From assembly GCF_001940165.2 (NCBI RefSeq), contig NZ_CP135162.1, forward strand, positions 1,752,001 to 1,816,000: a stretch of DNA of 64,000 nt. Reading direction: 5' to 3'. The translations under genes and the position numbers were made by a program. This document shows, in pieces, positions 8,047 to 17,247 of this stretch. The notes under the pieces are model-generated. The model did not search any database. It was not told the DNA's origin and saw nothing but the letters and a program-made list of their open reading frames with translations. This stretch comes from Roseburia sp. 831b (lineage in GTDB: Bacteria; Bacillota; Clostridia; Lachnospirales; Lachnospiraceae). Position 1 is the stretch's first letter, and each line of letters opens with the position of its first letter.

Positions 8047-10023
8047 ATGAAGCGATTACTTTCTTACTTAAAACCACATAAATGGGCCATGACCACCGCT
8101 ACCGTCCTGGTTTTGTTTATTATCGTGGTCGAGCTTTACCGCCCTATTATCATCGGAAATGCAATCGACCGCTACATCAACGGTTACTACACTCCTTACG
8201 CCGTGACAACCGAGGATGGCAGTCATGCCATTGCCTACGATGACACTTACTTAACCAGAGATTTTTCCGACGACTACGATGGTCCTTTTTATCAGATTTT
8301 ACTTTATAATAACCAGTATTACATGGCAAAAAATCTGACGAAAGAAGAAGTCCAGACTCTCTCCGATGCAACTACAAATGAAATTGAATCTTATGTAACC
8401 TCCAATGCAACGCTTTTAACCAGGGAAGATTTAAAAAATCTGCGCCGCTTTGACTTCACCGGTATCTTAGCCGCCGCAGGCCTGTACCTTGCCTTGCTTT
8501 TGATAGGTTTTCTTCTCAATGCGCTCGACACCTGGATGCTGCAAAAAATGGGGCAGCAGATTATTTATCAGATGCGTGAAGATGTTTTTTCCCACATTCA
8601 CAGCCTCTCCCTTAGCTTTTTCAACAATACACCGGTTGGGAAGCTGGTGACACGTGTCTCAAACGACACAGAGGCGGTAAACGAGCTTTTTAGTTCTATT
8701 CTGGTAAAACTCTTCAAGAACATTGTAAAAATCGTCGGATACGCCGTTGTAATGCTTTCTATCAATATCCGGATGGCACTCATCTCTTTTGCCTTATTGC
8801 CGGTTGTGACATTACTCACGTTCTATTTCCGTGCGATGTCAAGAAAAGCCTACCAGATTACCAGAAATAAGATTACAGACCTTAATACGTTTTTGTCCGA
8901 GCACATTTCCGGCATGAAGCTTATTCAGGTCTTTGCAAAAGAGGAAGAAAAATATCAGCAGTTCGAGCAAAAATCCGAGGAGTTATACCGTGCGAACTGG
9001 CGTGAAGTTATGACTTTTGCCATTTTCCGCCCATCGATTTACTTCCTATCCGTCATTGCCATGGTTCTTGTCATCGGAACCGGAAGTTCCTCTGTGTTAA
9101 AAGGAACGCTCTCTCTTGGAACCTTATTTGTATTCATTACTTATATCAGTTCCTTTTTCGAGCCGATTCAAGAACTTGCGGAGCAGTTTGGTACCTTACA
9201 GTCCTCTCTCGCTTCCGCGGAGAAAATTTTCTCTGTTTTGGATGAAAAGCCATCGATTGTAAAACCTGCCCATCCGGTTGATGTTTCCATCAAAGGCCGC
9301 ATCGAGTTCCGTCATGTATGGTTTGCCTATGAAAAAGACGACTACATCTTAAAGGATATCAGCTTTGTCATCGAACCCGGCCAAAAGATTGCCTTTGTCG
9401 GTGCTACCGGCGCAGGAAAATCTTCTATTTTAAACCTGATTGGACGCTATTATGACATCCAGAAGGGTGAAATCTTAATCGACGGCGTCAATATCAAAGA
9501 GATTGACACCGATGTGTTAAGACGTGCCATCGGCCAGGTACAACAGGATGTCTTTCTTTTCACCGGAGATATCAAGAGCAATATCTCCCTTGATAATGAA
9601 AACATTTCCCTCGAGGACGTGAAGCGTGCGGCAAAAATTGTCAACGCAGATTCCTTTATTGAAAAAATGCCCGGCACTTACGACGCACCTGTGACGGAGC
9701 GGGGAAGCACCTTATCCGCCGGTCAAAGACAGCTTTTATCTTTTGCAAGGACCTTAGCGTATGACCCTTCCATTCTGGTGTTAGACGAGGCTACCGCAAA
9801 CATTGATACCGAAACCGAATCCCTGATTACCAATGCCCTCTCCAAACTGATGGAGGGACGTACTACCATCATGGTTGCCCACCGCCTTTCAACCATCCAG
9901 CATGCAGATAAAATTATCGTCATGCATCACGGTAAAATCAAGGAAAGCGGTTCTCACCAGGAACTTCTTGCCCAGAACGGTCTTTATAAAAAATTATACG
10001 ATCTGCAGTTGGTGGAAGCCTGA
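8047..10023 (+). CDS. Heterodimeric ABC multidrug-type exporter, catalytic half
   Basis: A 658-residue ABC half-exporter, coupled to the preceding gene: AAGGAGG overlaps the end of that gene and only two bases separate stop and start. It has the exporter membrane domain, with a long extra loop of about 80 polar residues after the first segment (near residues 40-120, probably extracytoplasmic), and an ATPase domain with Walker A GATGAGKSS near 452, signature LSAGQ (altered) near 556 and Walker B LVLDE near 578 with the catalytic Glu intact. Its Walker site with the partner's LSGGQ forms the competent site, and its LSAGQ faces the partner's Asp site. The substrate is unknown; drugs, lipids or peptides are possible. 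Confidence 0.88.
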   Translation: MKRLLSYLKPHKWAMTTATVLVLFIIVVELYRPIIIGNAIDRYINGYYTPYAVTTEDGSHAIAYDDTYLTRDFSDDYDGPFYQILLYNNQYYMAKNLTKEEVQTLSDATTNEIESYVTSNATLLTREDLKNLRRFDFTGILAAAGLYLALLLIGFLLNALDTWMLQKMGQQIIYQMREDVFSHIHSLSLSFFNNTPVGKLVTRVSNDTEAVNELFSSILVKLFKNIVKIVGYAVVMLSINIRMALISFALLPVVTLLTFYFRAMSRKAYQITRNKITDLNTFLSEHISGMKLIQVFAKEEEKYQQFEQKSEELYRANWREVMTFAIFRPSIYFLSVIAMVLVIGTGSSSVLKGTLSLGTLFVFITYISSFFEPIQELAEQFGTLQSSLASAEKIFSVLDEKPSIVKPAHPVDVSIKGRIEFRHVWFAYEKDDYILKDISFVIEPGQKIAFVGATGAGKSSILNLIGRYYDIQKGEILIDGVNIKEIDTDVLRRAIGQVQQDVFLFTGDIKSNISLDNENISLEDVKRAAKIVNADSFIEKMPGTYDAPVTERGSTLSAGQRQLLSFARTLAYDPSILVLDEATANIDTETESLITNALSKLMEGRTTIMVAHRLSTIQHADKIIVMHHGKIKESGSHQELLAQNGLYKKLYDLQLVEA

Positions 10024-10071
10024 TTGAACCGTTGGTTCTGGCGTGATTCCATCTACGAATACTTTTTCAAT

Positions 10072-10140
10072 AGAAAAAGCGCAGCAAATTTGACCGGTAT
10101 CCTGTCATGCAGGTACTTTTCAAACTTGCTGCGCTTTTCT
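10072..10140. terminator. Bidirectional terminator between ABC exporter and ABC-F gene
   Basis: AGAAAAAGCGCAGCAA...TTGA pairs with TCAA..CTTGCTGCGCTTTTCT around a loop of about 26 bases. A-rich and T-rich flanks allow it to serve both converging genes. Confidence 0.85.
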
Positions 10141-10141
10141 A

Positions 10142-11698
10142 CTACAATATCTTCGTCGTCCACTTTGAACAATCCCAGACTTCATTTACAATATCCTGGT
10201 AAAACTCCGGCTCATGACTGATTAATAAAACACTTCCCCGGTATTCGTTTAAAGCACGCTTTAATTCCTCTTTGGCATCCACATCCAGATGGTTGGTAGG
10301 CTCGTCTAACAATAAGATATTTGTCTCACGGTTCATAAGTTTGCAAAGACGAACTTTTGCCTGCTCTCCACCACTTAATACCCGCACCTGACTCTCAATA
10401 TGCTTTGTGGTAAGTCCGCATCTTGCAAGCGCTGCGCGCACCTCATACTGGGAAAAGGATGGGAATTCCTCCCAGATTTCTTCGATACAGGTATTTTTAT
10501 TTTCTTCTTTAATCTCCTGCTCGAAATAACCAATCAAAAGATTTTCTCCCAGTTCCACAGAACCTTTTAACGGTGGAATAAGCCCTAAAATACTTTTTAG
10601 TAATGTTGTCTTTCCAATACCGTTTGCACCGACTAACGCAATCTTGTGACCACGCTCCATTGAAATATCAAGCGGTTTGGACAACGGCTCGTCATAGCCA
10701 ATCACCAGACCTTTTGTCTCAAAAATGTATTTTCCAGGCGTTCTTCCTAACTGAAAACAAAACTCTGGCTTTGGACGCTCCGCTGCAAGTTCAATCACAT
10801 CCATCTTATCTAACTTCTTCTGACGTGACATCGCCATATTACGGGTGGAAACTCTCGCCTTATTTCTGGCAACAAAATCCTTTAACTCACTGATTTCCTG
10901 CTGCTGTTTGCGGTAAGCTGCCTCTAACTGTGCCTTCTTGACCTCGTATACTTTTTGGAAGTTATCATAATCTCCCACATAACGGTTCAGTTCCTGATTT
11001 TCCATGTGGTAAATAATGTTGACAACCTCATTTAAAAATGGAATATCATGGGAAATCAAAATAAATGCATTCTCATATTCCTGCAAATATCGTTTTAACC
11101 AGTTGATATGCTCGACATCCAGATAGTTGGTAGGCTCATCTAACAACAGAATGTCTGGCTTTTCTAACAAAAGTTTGGCAAGCAAAACCTTCATTCGCTG
11201 TCCACCGCTTAAGTCGGTAACATCGTGTTCTAAGCCTAGTTCCATAAGTCCAAGCGCTCTTGCCACCTCTTCTACTTTTGCATCTATCACATAAAAATCA
11301 TGTAAAGTCAAGGCATCCTGTATCACGCCTAACTCCTCCATCATCGCATCCATCTCATCCGGGTCAGCCTCACCTAACTTATCACAGATTTCGTTCATGC
11401 GTTCTTCCATCTCAAACAAATAAGAAAATGCGGATTTTAATACGCTCTCAATTGTCATTCCTTTTGTCAGCGTAGAATTCTGATCTAAGTATCCGACACG
11501 TACATTTTTAGACCATTCTACCTTACCCTCGTCCGGCATCAGTTTTCCGGTCACAATATTAAAAAACGTTGATTTCCCTTCCCCGTTTGCTCCAACTAAC
11601 CCGATATGCTCTCCCTTTAGCAAACGGAATGACACATCATTGAAAATGGCTCGGTCACCAAATCCGTGTGTCAAATGTTCTACATTTAAAATACTCAT
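10142..11698 (-). CDS. ABC-F family ATPase, YfmM-like
   Basis: A 518-residue protein with two ABC ATPase domains and no membrane domain, the ABC-F layout. The first domain has Walker A GANGEGKST, signature LSGGQ and LLLDEPTNYLD; the second has GANGIGKTT, LSGGEQ and LLLDEPTNHLD. The domains are joined by a charged helical linker (about residues 245-310) that in ABC-F proteins reaches into the ribosomal E site or peptidyl-transferase region. The sequence resembles B. subtilis YfmM as I remember it. Likely roles are rescue or regulation of stalled ribosomes; antibiotic protection is possible but not shown. The start has GGAG ten bases upstream. It ends next to a shared terminator. Confidence 0.9.
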   Translation of the reverse strand: MSILNVEHLTHGFGDRAIFNDVSFRLLKGEHIGLVGANGEGKSTFFNIVTGKLMPDEGKVEWSKNVRVGYLDQNSTLTKGMTIESVLKSAFSYLFEMEERMNEICDKLGEADPDEMDAMMEELGVIQDALTLHDFYVIDAKVEEVARALGLMELGLEHDVTDLSGGQRMKVLLAKLLLEKPDILLLDEPTNYLDVEHINWLKRYLQEYENAFILISHDIPFLNEVVNIIYHMENQELNRYVGDYDNFQKVYEVKKAQLEAAYRKQQQEISELKDFVARNKARVSTRNMAMSRQKKLDKMDVIELAAERPKPEFCFQLGRTPGKYIFETKGLVIGYDEPLSKPLDISMERGHKIALVGANGIGKTTLLKSILGLIPPLKGSVELGENLLIGYFEQEIKEENKNTCIEEIWEEFPSFSQYEVRAALARCGLTTKHIESQVRVLSGGEQAKVRLCKLMNRETNILLLDEPTNHLDVDAKEELKRALNEYRGSVLLISHEPEFYQDIVNEVWDCSKWTTKIL

Positions 11699-11769
11699 TT
11701 GTATTCTTCTCCTCTGTCACATGGTTTTCTTCAAAAGTACAAGAATCATAACAGACTTTTGCCCATTCG

Positions 11770-12003
11770 TCAACGAATCTGTGTGGTATCCGCCATATAA
11801 TCGTAGATTTGCTTGTAATTTCCGCGTTCCTCCCCACAGGTTGCTGTCTTATACTGCAATCCGGTACATTCCATCGTCGCAACCGAGTGGGACAAAAAAT
11901 CATAGCGTTCTAAAAGCTCCTCTCCCCTTTCCCGATTCTCCCTTCCGGCATTTTTTAAATCTCTCCTTTCCTGATTCTCCCTTTCCATATTTTTTTCATT
12001 CAT
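11770..12003 (-). CDS. Small hypothetical protein (77 aa)
   Basis: A 77-codon ORF upstream of the ABC-F gene and on the same strand. Its N-terminal third is strongly charged (Glu/Arg/Asn) and probably disordered. The C-terminal part has a more ordinary composition, with LLERYDFLSHSVATMECTGL. Similar D-F-L-S...(E/D)CTGL stretches occur in small clostridial proteins as I recall, which makes this likely to be real. An AGGAACAAGGAAAG ribosome-binding region precedes the ATG. No function can be proposed. The stop is 71 bp before the ABC-F start, so the two may be co-transcribed. Confidence 0.5.
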   Translation of the reverse strand: MNEKNMERENQERRDLKNAGRENRERGEELLERYDFLSHSVATMECTGLQYKTATCGEERGNYKQIYDYMADTTQIR

Positions 12004-12319
12004 CTTTCCTTGTTCCTTTCCTATTTGTCACACATCTGTTTTCATACAAATTTTTTGAAATCCTTATTCTTTTTCCTGTTACGGACGAAGAATGGAAACG
12101 ATTTCACCCCGTTCTTATTTTGTTATCGAATCCCTGGTTTTATGTATCTGCCCTTGAACCCGTGAATTTTATAAGCGCATTTTCTTACCTATAAAATACT
12201 CCAAAAGATTCCACAACCACAAAAAGTGGTTACGGGTTCGACTCCCATAACCACTTTTTCTAAAAATTCGATTCAAAATCTAATTCTTCATTCCAGGTTA
12301 CTTATTCTGGATTATTTTC
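12004..12319. other. Intergenic stretch between MATE gene and small ORF
   Basis: It holds the terminator at 12218-12256 and, by position, the promoter of the 77-aa ORF, which I could not fix with confidence. I see no other gene. Confidence 0.6.
12218..12256 (-). terminator. Terminator of the MATE-ended operon
   Basis: AAAAAGTGGTTA pairs with TAACCACTTTTT, then a C/A mismatch, GGG/CCC and the loop TTCGACT. The A and T flanks fit a terminator in either direction; the minus-strand MATE gene ends 63 bp upstream. The apex looks like a tRNA T-arm, but there is no tRNA here. Confidence 0.75.
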
Positions 12320-13672
12320 CTAAACCTCTTTGTTCTTTCCAAACATCTTCTCTGTCTTTTTGTAGACATGGAAGTATGCCGGGAATAGGAATGCATCTGC
12401 AAAAATCCAGGCTACCGGGCTGGCAAAGCACGCTGCAATAAATCCAAAGACCGGCACAAACGCGAATCCAACCAGTGCACGTGCGACCATCTCACATACC
12501 CCTGCTAGCACTGCCAGTTTGCTGTAACCCATTCCCTGTATTAAGAAACGGACAATATTGACAAATGCTAACGGAATGTAAAAGGCAGAGTTCCAAAACA
12601 GACAGCGCGCTGCATTTGCGATAACCTCTGGCTGCGCTCCATTGACAAAAAATCCTGCAAGATTTTTTCCAAAGACAGCAAGAACAACAAATGCAAGTAA
12701 CGCATATCCGATTCCTAAAATCGAACAGGACTTCAATCCCTTCGAAACACGGTCTAATTTCTTTGCTCCGACATTTTGTCCACCATACGTTGCCATTGTA
12801 GAACCTAACGCATCAAACGGACTGCAGAAGAACATACTGATTTTTCCTCCGGCTGTCATCGCTGCTACCGCATTCGAACCAAGTGTATTTACCGCACTCT
12901 GTAAAATAACACTTCCGATTGCCGTAATGGAATACTGTAATCCCATCGGAATTCCCATTCCACATAAAGTTATCATATATTCCTTATTTACCGCACGTTC
13001 CTCATGGTTTGTCCGCAAATCTTTAAAATTCGCTCTAGAATATACCACGCATCCCACACCGGATACCGCCTGTGCTATTACAGTTGCAAGCGCTGCACCG
13101 GCAACCCCAATCTGAAACACCAGAATAAAAAGCAAATCCAAAAAGATGTTCAAAAAGGAAGCCAAAATCAAAAAGACGACCGGTGTCTTGCTGTCTCCCA
13201 TTGAACGGACCACACTGGAAATCAAATTGTATAAATAGGTAACCGGTATTCCAAGGAAGATAATCACAATATATTGATAGGATGATTCCATAATATTGTC
13301 CGGAGTCTGCATCAAGTGCAGAATCGGACGGCAGAATGCAACGGTTAAAACCGTCATGATAATGGCAAAAATCCCAGACAAATACACCGCATTCATCATA
13401 AATTTACGCATGCCGCTAAGATCCCCCGCACCAAATTTGTGTGCAAGCGGAATCGCAAAACCATTGCAGACTCCCATACAAAATCCAATAATCAAAAAGT
13501 TTAAGGATCCGGTTGCCCCAACAGCAGCCAATGCATCCACACCCAGATAGCGTCCTACAATCAAAGTATCCACAAGGTTGTAGAACTGTTGAAATAAGAA
13601 CCCAAATAATAATGGTACCGAGAAACCTAAAATCAGTTTCATCGGAGAACCATTTGTCATATCCTTTGTCAT
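12320..13672 (-). CDS. MATE family efflux transporter
   Basis: A 450-residue polytopic membrane protein with about twelve hydrophobic segments in two similar halves. The N-terminal LLFGFLFQQFYNLVDTLIVG followed by the D-A-L-A-A-V-G-A-T-G region is characteristic of MATE exporters (cation-coupled efflux of drugs and metabolites) of the DinF/NorM superfamily. The length is normal. An AAGGAAAGG box lies upstream of the ATG with a rather long spacer. It is the last gene of the co-directional run that starts at the LexA-box promoter near 28.9 kb, 58 bp after the PpiC-type gene, and a hairpin terminator follows it. The substrate is unknown. Confidence 0.92.
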   Translation of the reverse strand: MTKDMTNGSPMKLILGFSVPLLFGFLFQQFYNLVDTLIVGRYLGVDALAAVGATGSLNFLIIGFCMGVCNGFAIPLAHKFGAGDLSGMRKFMMNAVYLSGIFAIIMTVLTVAFCRPILHLMQTPDNIMESSYQYIVIIFLGIPVTYLYNLISSVVRSMGDSKTPVVFLILASFLNIFLDLLFILVFQIGVAGAALATVIAQAVSGVGCVVYSRANFKDLRTNHEERAVNKEYMITLCGMGIPMGLQYSITAIGSVILQSAVNTLGSNAVAAMTAGGKISMFFCSPFDALGSTMATYGGQNVGAKKLDRVSKGLKSCSILGIGYALLAFVVLAVFGKNLAGFFVNGAQPEVIANAARCLFWNSAFYIPLAFVNIVRFLIQGMGYSKLAVLAGVCEMVARALVGFAFVPVFGFIAACFASPVAWIFADAFLFPAYFHVYKKTEKMFGKNKEV

Positions 13673-13730
13673 AGCTCTTATGCCTTTCCTTCTTCAAATA
13701 TTGACGGCATTTTCGCGAATCACATCCGGA

Positions 13731-14741
13731 CTAGATATCACTGCAATAGGTATCATATGTTTCAAAAAATGTGTTTGTCTCCATTTTTACCTGTGTCTCA
13801 AGTTCTAATGCATCCCATACCTTTTCATTCAAATAAGAGCCCTGTTTTTTGATGAACTCCTCATAGACATCATCGAACGCTTCCTTTTCACGTTTCTCAA
13901 TGATGTTGACTTTGTTTGCATCGGTCAGTTCTTCATTGTACTTGTTGAGACATTTAATAAAATAATACCCGTTATCTGTTGAAATCATGCCGGATACTTC
14001 ATCGTTTTCCAAATTGAACGCAACTTTTTCCACTTCTTTTGGCAAATCATCCCTTGCAATATTTAACTCGATGTTTCCACCCTCGTTGTAATTGCTTGCA
14101 ACTGATGCGAAATCTTCTCCCGCAGAAAGTCTTGCCGCAGCCTCTTGTGCTTTGTCCTTATCGGTGATGTAAATCTGCATTGCCTCCATGACACGCGCCT
14201 CATCATCACTGACTTCCTCATTCACGCTTCCTGTCAGGGAATTGTACAGTTTCTGTGCCAGCGCATAATGCTCATAGTATGTTACAATATCACTCTGTGA
14301 CACACCAAGGTAAGAAATCTCTTCCTTGGTCAAAGAATCATAATATTCCTTCGCAGCATTAGAAACCAGTTCCTCGTCCTCTTTGGATAACGAAAGATCT
14401 TCGGATTCCGCTAACAAGTCCATGCAGACAACTTTTGTCAGTTCCGAAAGTGTCACTTTCTTCACATAATCCTGCAGCGAATCTTCCTTTGTTTTTTCAC
14501 TTAACAAATCAATTCCGTAGGTGTTGCCGTAGATATTCTGGTAATTTACCAGATAAACTTTCGCCTCATTTAAGGAACACGTTGCATTGCCAATGGAAAA
14601 CACCTGCTTTCCACTTAAGTTTTTTGATACAACTACATCCGTTTTTCCAATCTGGCATCCTGTCAGTGCACTAGATGTCCCTATCACCAGTGCACAAAGC
14701 AATGCCACCCTTTTCTTTTTCTTTCTCATTTTCATAGCCAT
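13731..14741 (-). CDS. PpiC/PrsA-type peptidyl-prolyl isomerase lipoprotein
   Basis: A 336-residue predicted lipoprotein: basic head (KMRKKKKR), hydrophobic core, then the lipobox LTGC with Cys29 as the lipidation site. Residues of about 40-180 form a helical SurA-like N-terminal region. From about 185 to 280 there is a parvulin-like domain (AARLSAGEDFASVASNYNEG, then NGYYFIKCLNKY). PrsA-type proteins help secreted proteins fold at the outer face of the membrane. The parvulin domain is divergent, so isomerase activity is uncertain and a chaperone-only role is possible. The ATG lies one base after the stop of the FAD gene, indicating tight coupling. Confidence 0.8.
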   Translation of the reverse strand: MAMKMRKKKKRVALLCALVIGTSSALTGCQIGKTDVVVSKNLSGKQVFSIGNATCSLNEAKVYLVNYQNIYGNTYGIDLLSEKTKEDSLQDYVKKVTLSELTKVVCMDLLAESEDLSLSKEDEELVSNAAKEYYDSLTKEEISYLGVSQSDIVTYYEHYALAQKLYNSLTGSVNEEVSDDEARVMEAMQIYITDKDKAQEAAARLSAGEDFASVASNYNEGGNIELNIARDDLPKEVEKVAFNLENDEVSGMISTDNGYYFIKCLNKYNEELTDANKVNIIEKREKEAFDDVYEEFIKKQGSYLNEKVWDALELETQVKMETNTFFETYDTYCSDI

Positions 14742-14742
14742 A

Positions 14743-16140
14743 TTATTCCATCGCCTTTAGAATACTTCTCGCAACGGAAATTCCGTTTGCGGAAGCCTGC
14801 TGCAATCCTCTTGTTACAGATGCCCCGTCACCGATTGCGCGAAGTCCCTGGATGCTGGTCTCAAAGTCCTGATTTACCACAACCTTGTTGGAGTAGAATT
14901 TTACCTCCACACCGTAAAGCAAGGTTTCATCACTTGCAATACCAGGTGTTACCTTATCAAGTGCCATAATCATTTCCTCGATATCCACCATAATACGATG
15001 TGGGAATACCAAAGAAAGATCGCCTGGAACTGCATCCTTTAAGGTAGGAATCAGGTTGTTACGGCAAAGACGCTCCTCCGTGGTTCTTCTTCCACGCTTA
15101 AAGTCACCAAATGTCTGAACTAAAATCTTGCCATCGCAAAGCATATTGGAAAGCTGTGCAATCTGTTTTCCATATTCAATCGGTGTCTTAAACGGTTTCG
15201 TAAAGTTTTTGGATACCAAAAGTGCAAAGTTTGTGTTGTTTGTCTTCATGTCCTGGGATTTGTATGCATGGCCATTTACAACAGCTAAACCATTGTCATA
15301 GTATTCGGTTGCAACCTCACCGGACGGATTGGTACAGAATGTTCGAACCTTATCATCAAATGTCGGGGTATGATAAACCAGTTTTGCCTCATAAAGATTC
15401 TTATTGAGGAAATCCATAACTTCATCACGAACCTCAACACGAACGCCGACATCGACAGTTCCAACCTGTGTCTCGATTCCATGTTCTTTACAGATATGGG
15501 AGAACCAGTCTGCACCCTCTCGTCCGACACCGGATACGATTTCTTTTGCATAAAATGTCTCATCCTTATCGGTAACGATTCCCTTAGCAACACCATCTTC
15601 AATCAGGATATCCTTGACCATGGTGTTGAACTTCATCTCGACACCTTCTTCTAATAAATGCTCCTGAAGTCTTGCGTAAATCTTATATCCTTCCTCCGTT
15701 CCAAGGTGACGAATTGGACATTCGATTAATTTTAAGTTCGCATTGATTGCTTTTCGACGAATCTCACGAATTTCTTTTTCTTTATCCACACCATAAACCT
15801 TGGTGTCTGCTCCAAATTTCAAATAAATATCATCGGATTCTTTTAACAGTTCTACTGTTTTGTCATATCCTAAAATCTCCGGCAGATTTCCTCCGACATC
15901 CGGGGATAAGGATAATTTTCCGTCAGAGAATGCTCCTGCCCCTGCAAAACCGGTTGTAATCGAACATGGTTTACATCCGACACAGACCTTTGTTTTACGT
16001 TTTGGACATTGTCTGTCCTCAATTCTACGTCCTTTTTCCACCATTAAAATCTTTAAATCTTTGTTGGCATGAATCAATTCATACGCACAAAAAATACCGG
16101 AAGGTCCTGCTCCGATAATAATTACATCATAATTACTCAT
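14743..16140 (-). CDS. FAD-dependent oxidoreductase (COG2509-like)
   Basis: A flavoprotein of about 465 residues. The N-terminus YDVIIIGAGPSGIFCAYEL is a Rossmann FAD-binding motif. A cysteine-rich stretch (CPKRKTKVCVGCKPC, near residues 45-60) and the C-terminal glycine motif AIGDGASVTRGLQQASANG match the uncharacterised FAD-dependent dehydrogenase family common in Clostridia. The substrate is unknown. The ATG at 16140 gives the usual family start; an in-frame ATG at 16152 lies almost on top of the AAGAAAGG box and is less likely. It is followed after one base by the PpiC-type lipoprotein gene. Confidence 0.8.
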   Translation of the reverse strand: MSNYDVIIIGAGPSGIFCAYELIHANKDLKILMVEKGRRIEDRQCPKRKTKVCVGCKPCSITTGFAGAGAFSDGKLSLSPDVGGNLPEILGYDKTVELLKESDDIYLKFGADTKVYGVDKEKEIREIRRKAINANLKLIECPIRHLGTEEGYKIYARLQEHLLEEGVEMKFNTMVKDILIEDGVAKGIVTDKDETFYAKEIVSGVGREGADWFSHICKEHGIETQVGTVDVGVRVEVRDEVMDFLNKNLYEAKLVYHTPTFDDKVRTFCTNPSGEVATEYYDNGLAVVNGHAYKSQDMKTNNTNFALLVSKNFTKPFKTPIEYGKQIAQLSNMLCDGKILVQTFGDFKRGRRTTEERLCRNNLIPTLKDAVPGDLSLVFPHRIMVDIEEMIMALDKVTPGIASDETLLYGVEVKFYSNKVVVNQDFETSIQGLRAIGDGASVTRGLQQASANGISVARSILKAME

Positions 16141-16159
16141 ATTAATAACCATACCTTTC

Positions 16160-16423
16160 TTATGCCTCTACAATCAAATAACGACCACTCGGAAGTGCAA
16201 ACACTTCTTCCTGTTCCTCTAAATCACCTAAACTCATTCCGCTGATGTCTGCACCTTCCTCCTTAAAGTATGCTTTTACTTCTTTTATGTTTTTGCATAC
16301 GACCGCCATACAGTCCTCTAAAAACTCTTCTGCTTCTTCCTTTGAAGCTGCCACCTCTTCCGGGAAAAGTTTCAGCTGGTCTCTTAAAAATACCTCGATG
16401 CATTCCTCATCATACTGCTGCAC
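16160..16423 (-). CDS. Small acidic protein of unknown function (87 aa)
   Basis: An 87-residue, strongly acidic, mostly helical protein without Lys/Arg clusters or membrane segments. I place the start at the GTG at 16423, which has GAGGTG six bases upstream; a GTG three codons earlier overlaps that box. It lies between maf and the FAD oxidoreductase gene (19 bp before the latter) in the same operon. I recognise no catalytic motif. A GGAGCC-AACA-GGCTCC hairpin lies just upstream (16472-16487 region) between maf and this gene and might influence expression. Confidence 0.65.
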   Translation of the reverse strand: MQQYDEECIEVFLRDQLKLFPEEVAASKEEAEEFLEDCMAVVCKNIKEVKAYFKEEGADISGMSLGDLEEQEEVFALPSGRYLIVEA

Positions 16424-16516
16424 GGAAATCACCTCACTTCTTACTTTATATTCAAATTACGGAGCCAACAGGCTCCTTTTGTAACGGTCTTTTCCAAAAA
16501 TACGTTACGAACTATT

Positions 16517-17143
16517 TTACCACAAATAAAGATCAATTCCAAGCTTTTGAAGCTCTTTATATATCCTTGCAACCGGCAATCCGACCACATTGTTGTAGTC
16601 ACCCTCAATTTTGTCAATATAGATGGCACATTTTCCCTGGATTCCATAAGAACCGGCCTTATCCATCGGCTCTCCTGTCGCAATATACCGGTTGATTTCA
16701 AGGTCCGACATCTCGCGCATAAAAACGGATGTTTTCTCATAGAACACCAGTTCTCCCGCTTTTCCACTTTTATCAATGAGAACCAGTGTCACACCGGTAT
16801 AAACTGCATGCTCTCTTCCTGCTAAAAGGCGAAGCATCCGGTAGGCATCCTCTTCATCCTTTGGTTTGCCCAGTATCTCATCATCAACGGCAACCACAGT
16901 GTCTGCACCAATCACAAGCATATCCTGCGGTGTCATAATCTCCTGATGGTTCTTCTGGTAAGAAGTCAGATTTGCTGCCACCTCTTCCGCTTTTTGTCTT
17001 GAAAGTTCTTCCACCACCTCGGATGGGATTTTCTTTGTGATAACCTCTTCTCCCTTTGCCGGACAAATCTCAAATTCAATTCCAATCTGTTCTAATAATT
17101 CTTTGCGTCTTGGAGATGCTGACGCCAATATAATCTGACTCAT
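16517..17143 (-). CDS. maf: Maf family nucleotide pyrophosphatase
   Basis: A 208-residue cytosolic Maf/HAM1-superfold enzyme that hydrolyses non-canonical or selected nucleoside triphosphates (dTTP, UTP and modified forms) to monophosphates. Visible motifs are the N-terminal LASASPRRKELL nucleotide-binding loop, VIGADTVVAVDD, and the C-terminal KAGSYGIQG and GDYNNVVGLP. The start is the ATG of MSQIILASASPRR; the frame is open ten codons upstream without support. It follows addA by 104 bp on the same strand. Roles in nucleotide-pool sanitation and in septum/competence control are known for the family. Confidence 0.93.
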   Translation of the reverse strand: MSQIILASASPRRKELLEQIGIEFEICPAKGEEVITKKIPSEVVEELSRQKAEEVAANLTSYQKNHQEIMTPQDMLVIGADTVVAVDDEILGKPKDEEDAYRMLRLLAGREHAVYTGVTLVLIDKSGKAGELVFYEKTSVFMREMSDLEINRYIATGEPMDKAGSYGIQGKCAIYIDKIEGDYNNVVGLPVARIYKELQKLGIDLYLW

Positions 17144-17247
17144 TTTTCGCCTGACCTTCCTATCCAAAATCAATCTATTTCTGTTCTATCAACGCTTGTT
17201 CATTCCTACAAGTCTCTGTTACATTTTGTGACCTGTTTTCTTCCGAC

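Noticed and set aside
12218..12256. Possible tRNA gene because of a TTCGACT loop with GGG/CCC
   Set aside because: No D-arm, anticodon arm or acceptor stem fits around it, and the outer stem ends in A/T runs, so it is a terminator hairpin.
16441..16776. 111-codon minus-strand ORF overlapping maf
   Set aside because: It lies in another frame of maf, which has all family motifs; a shadow frame.
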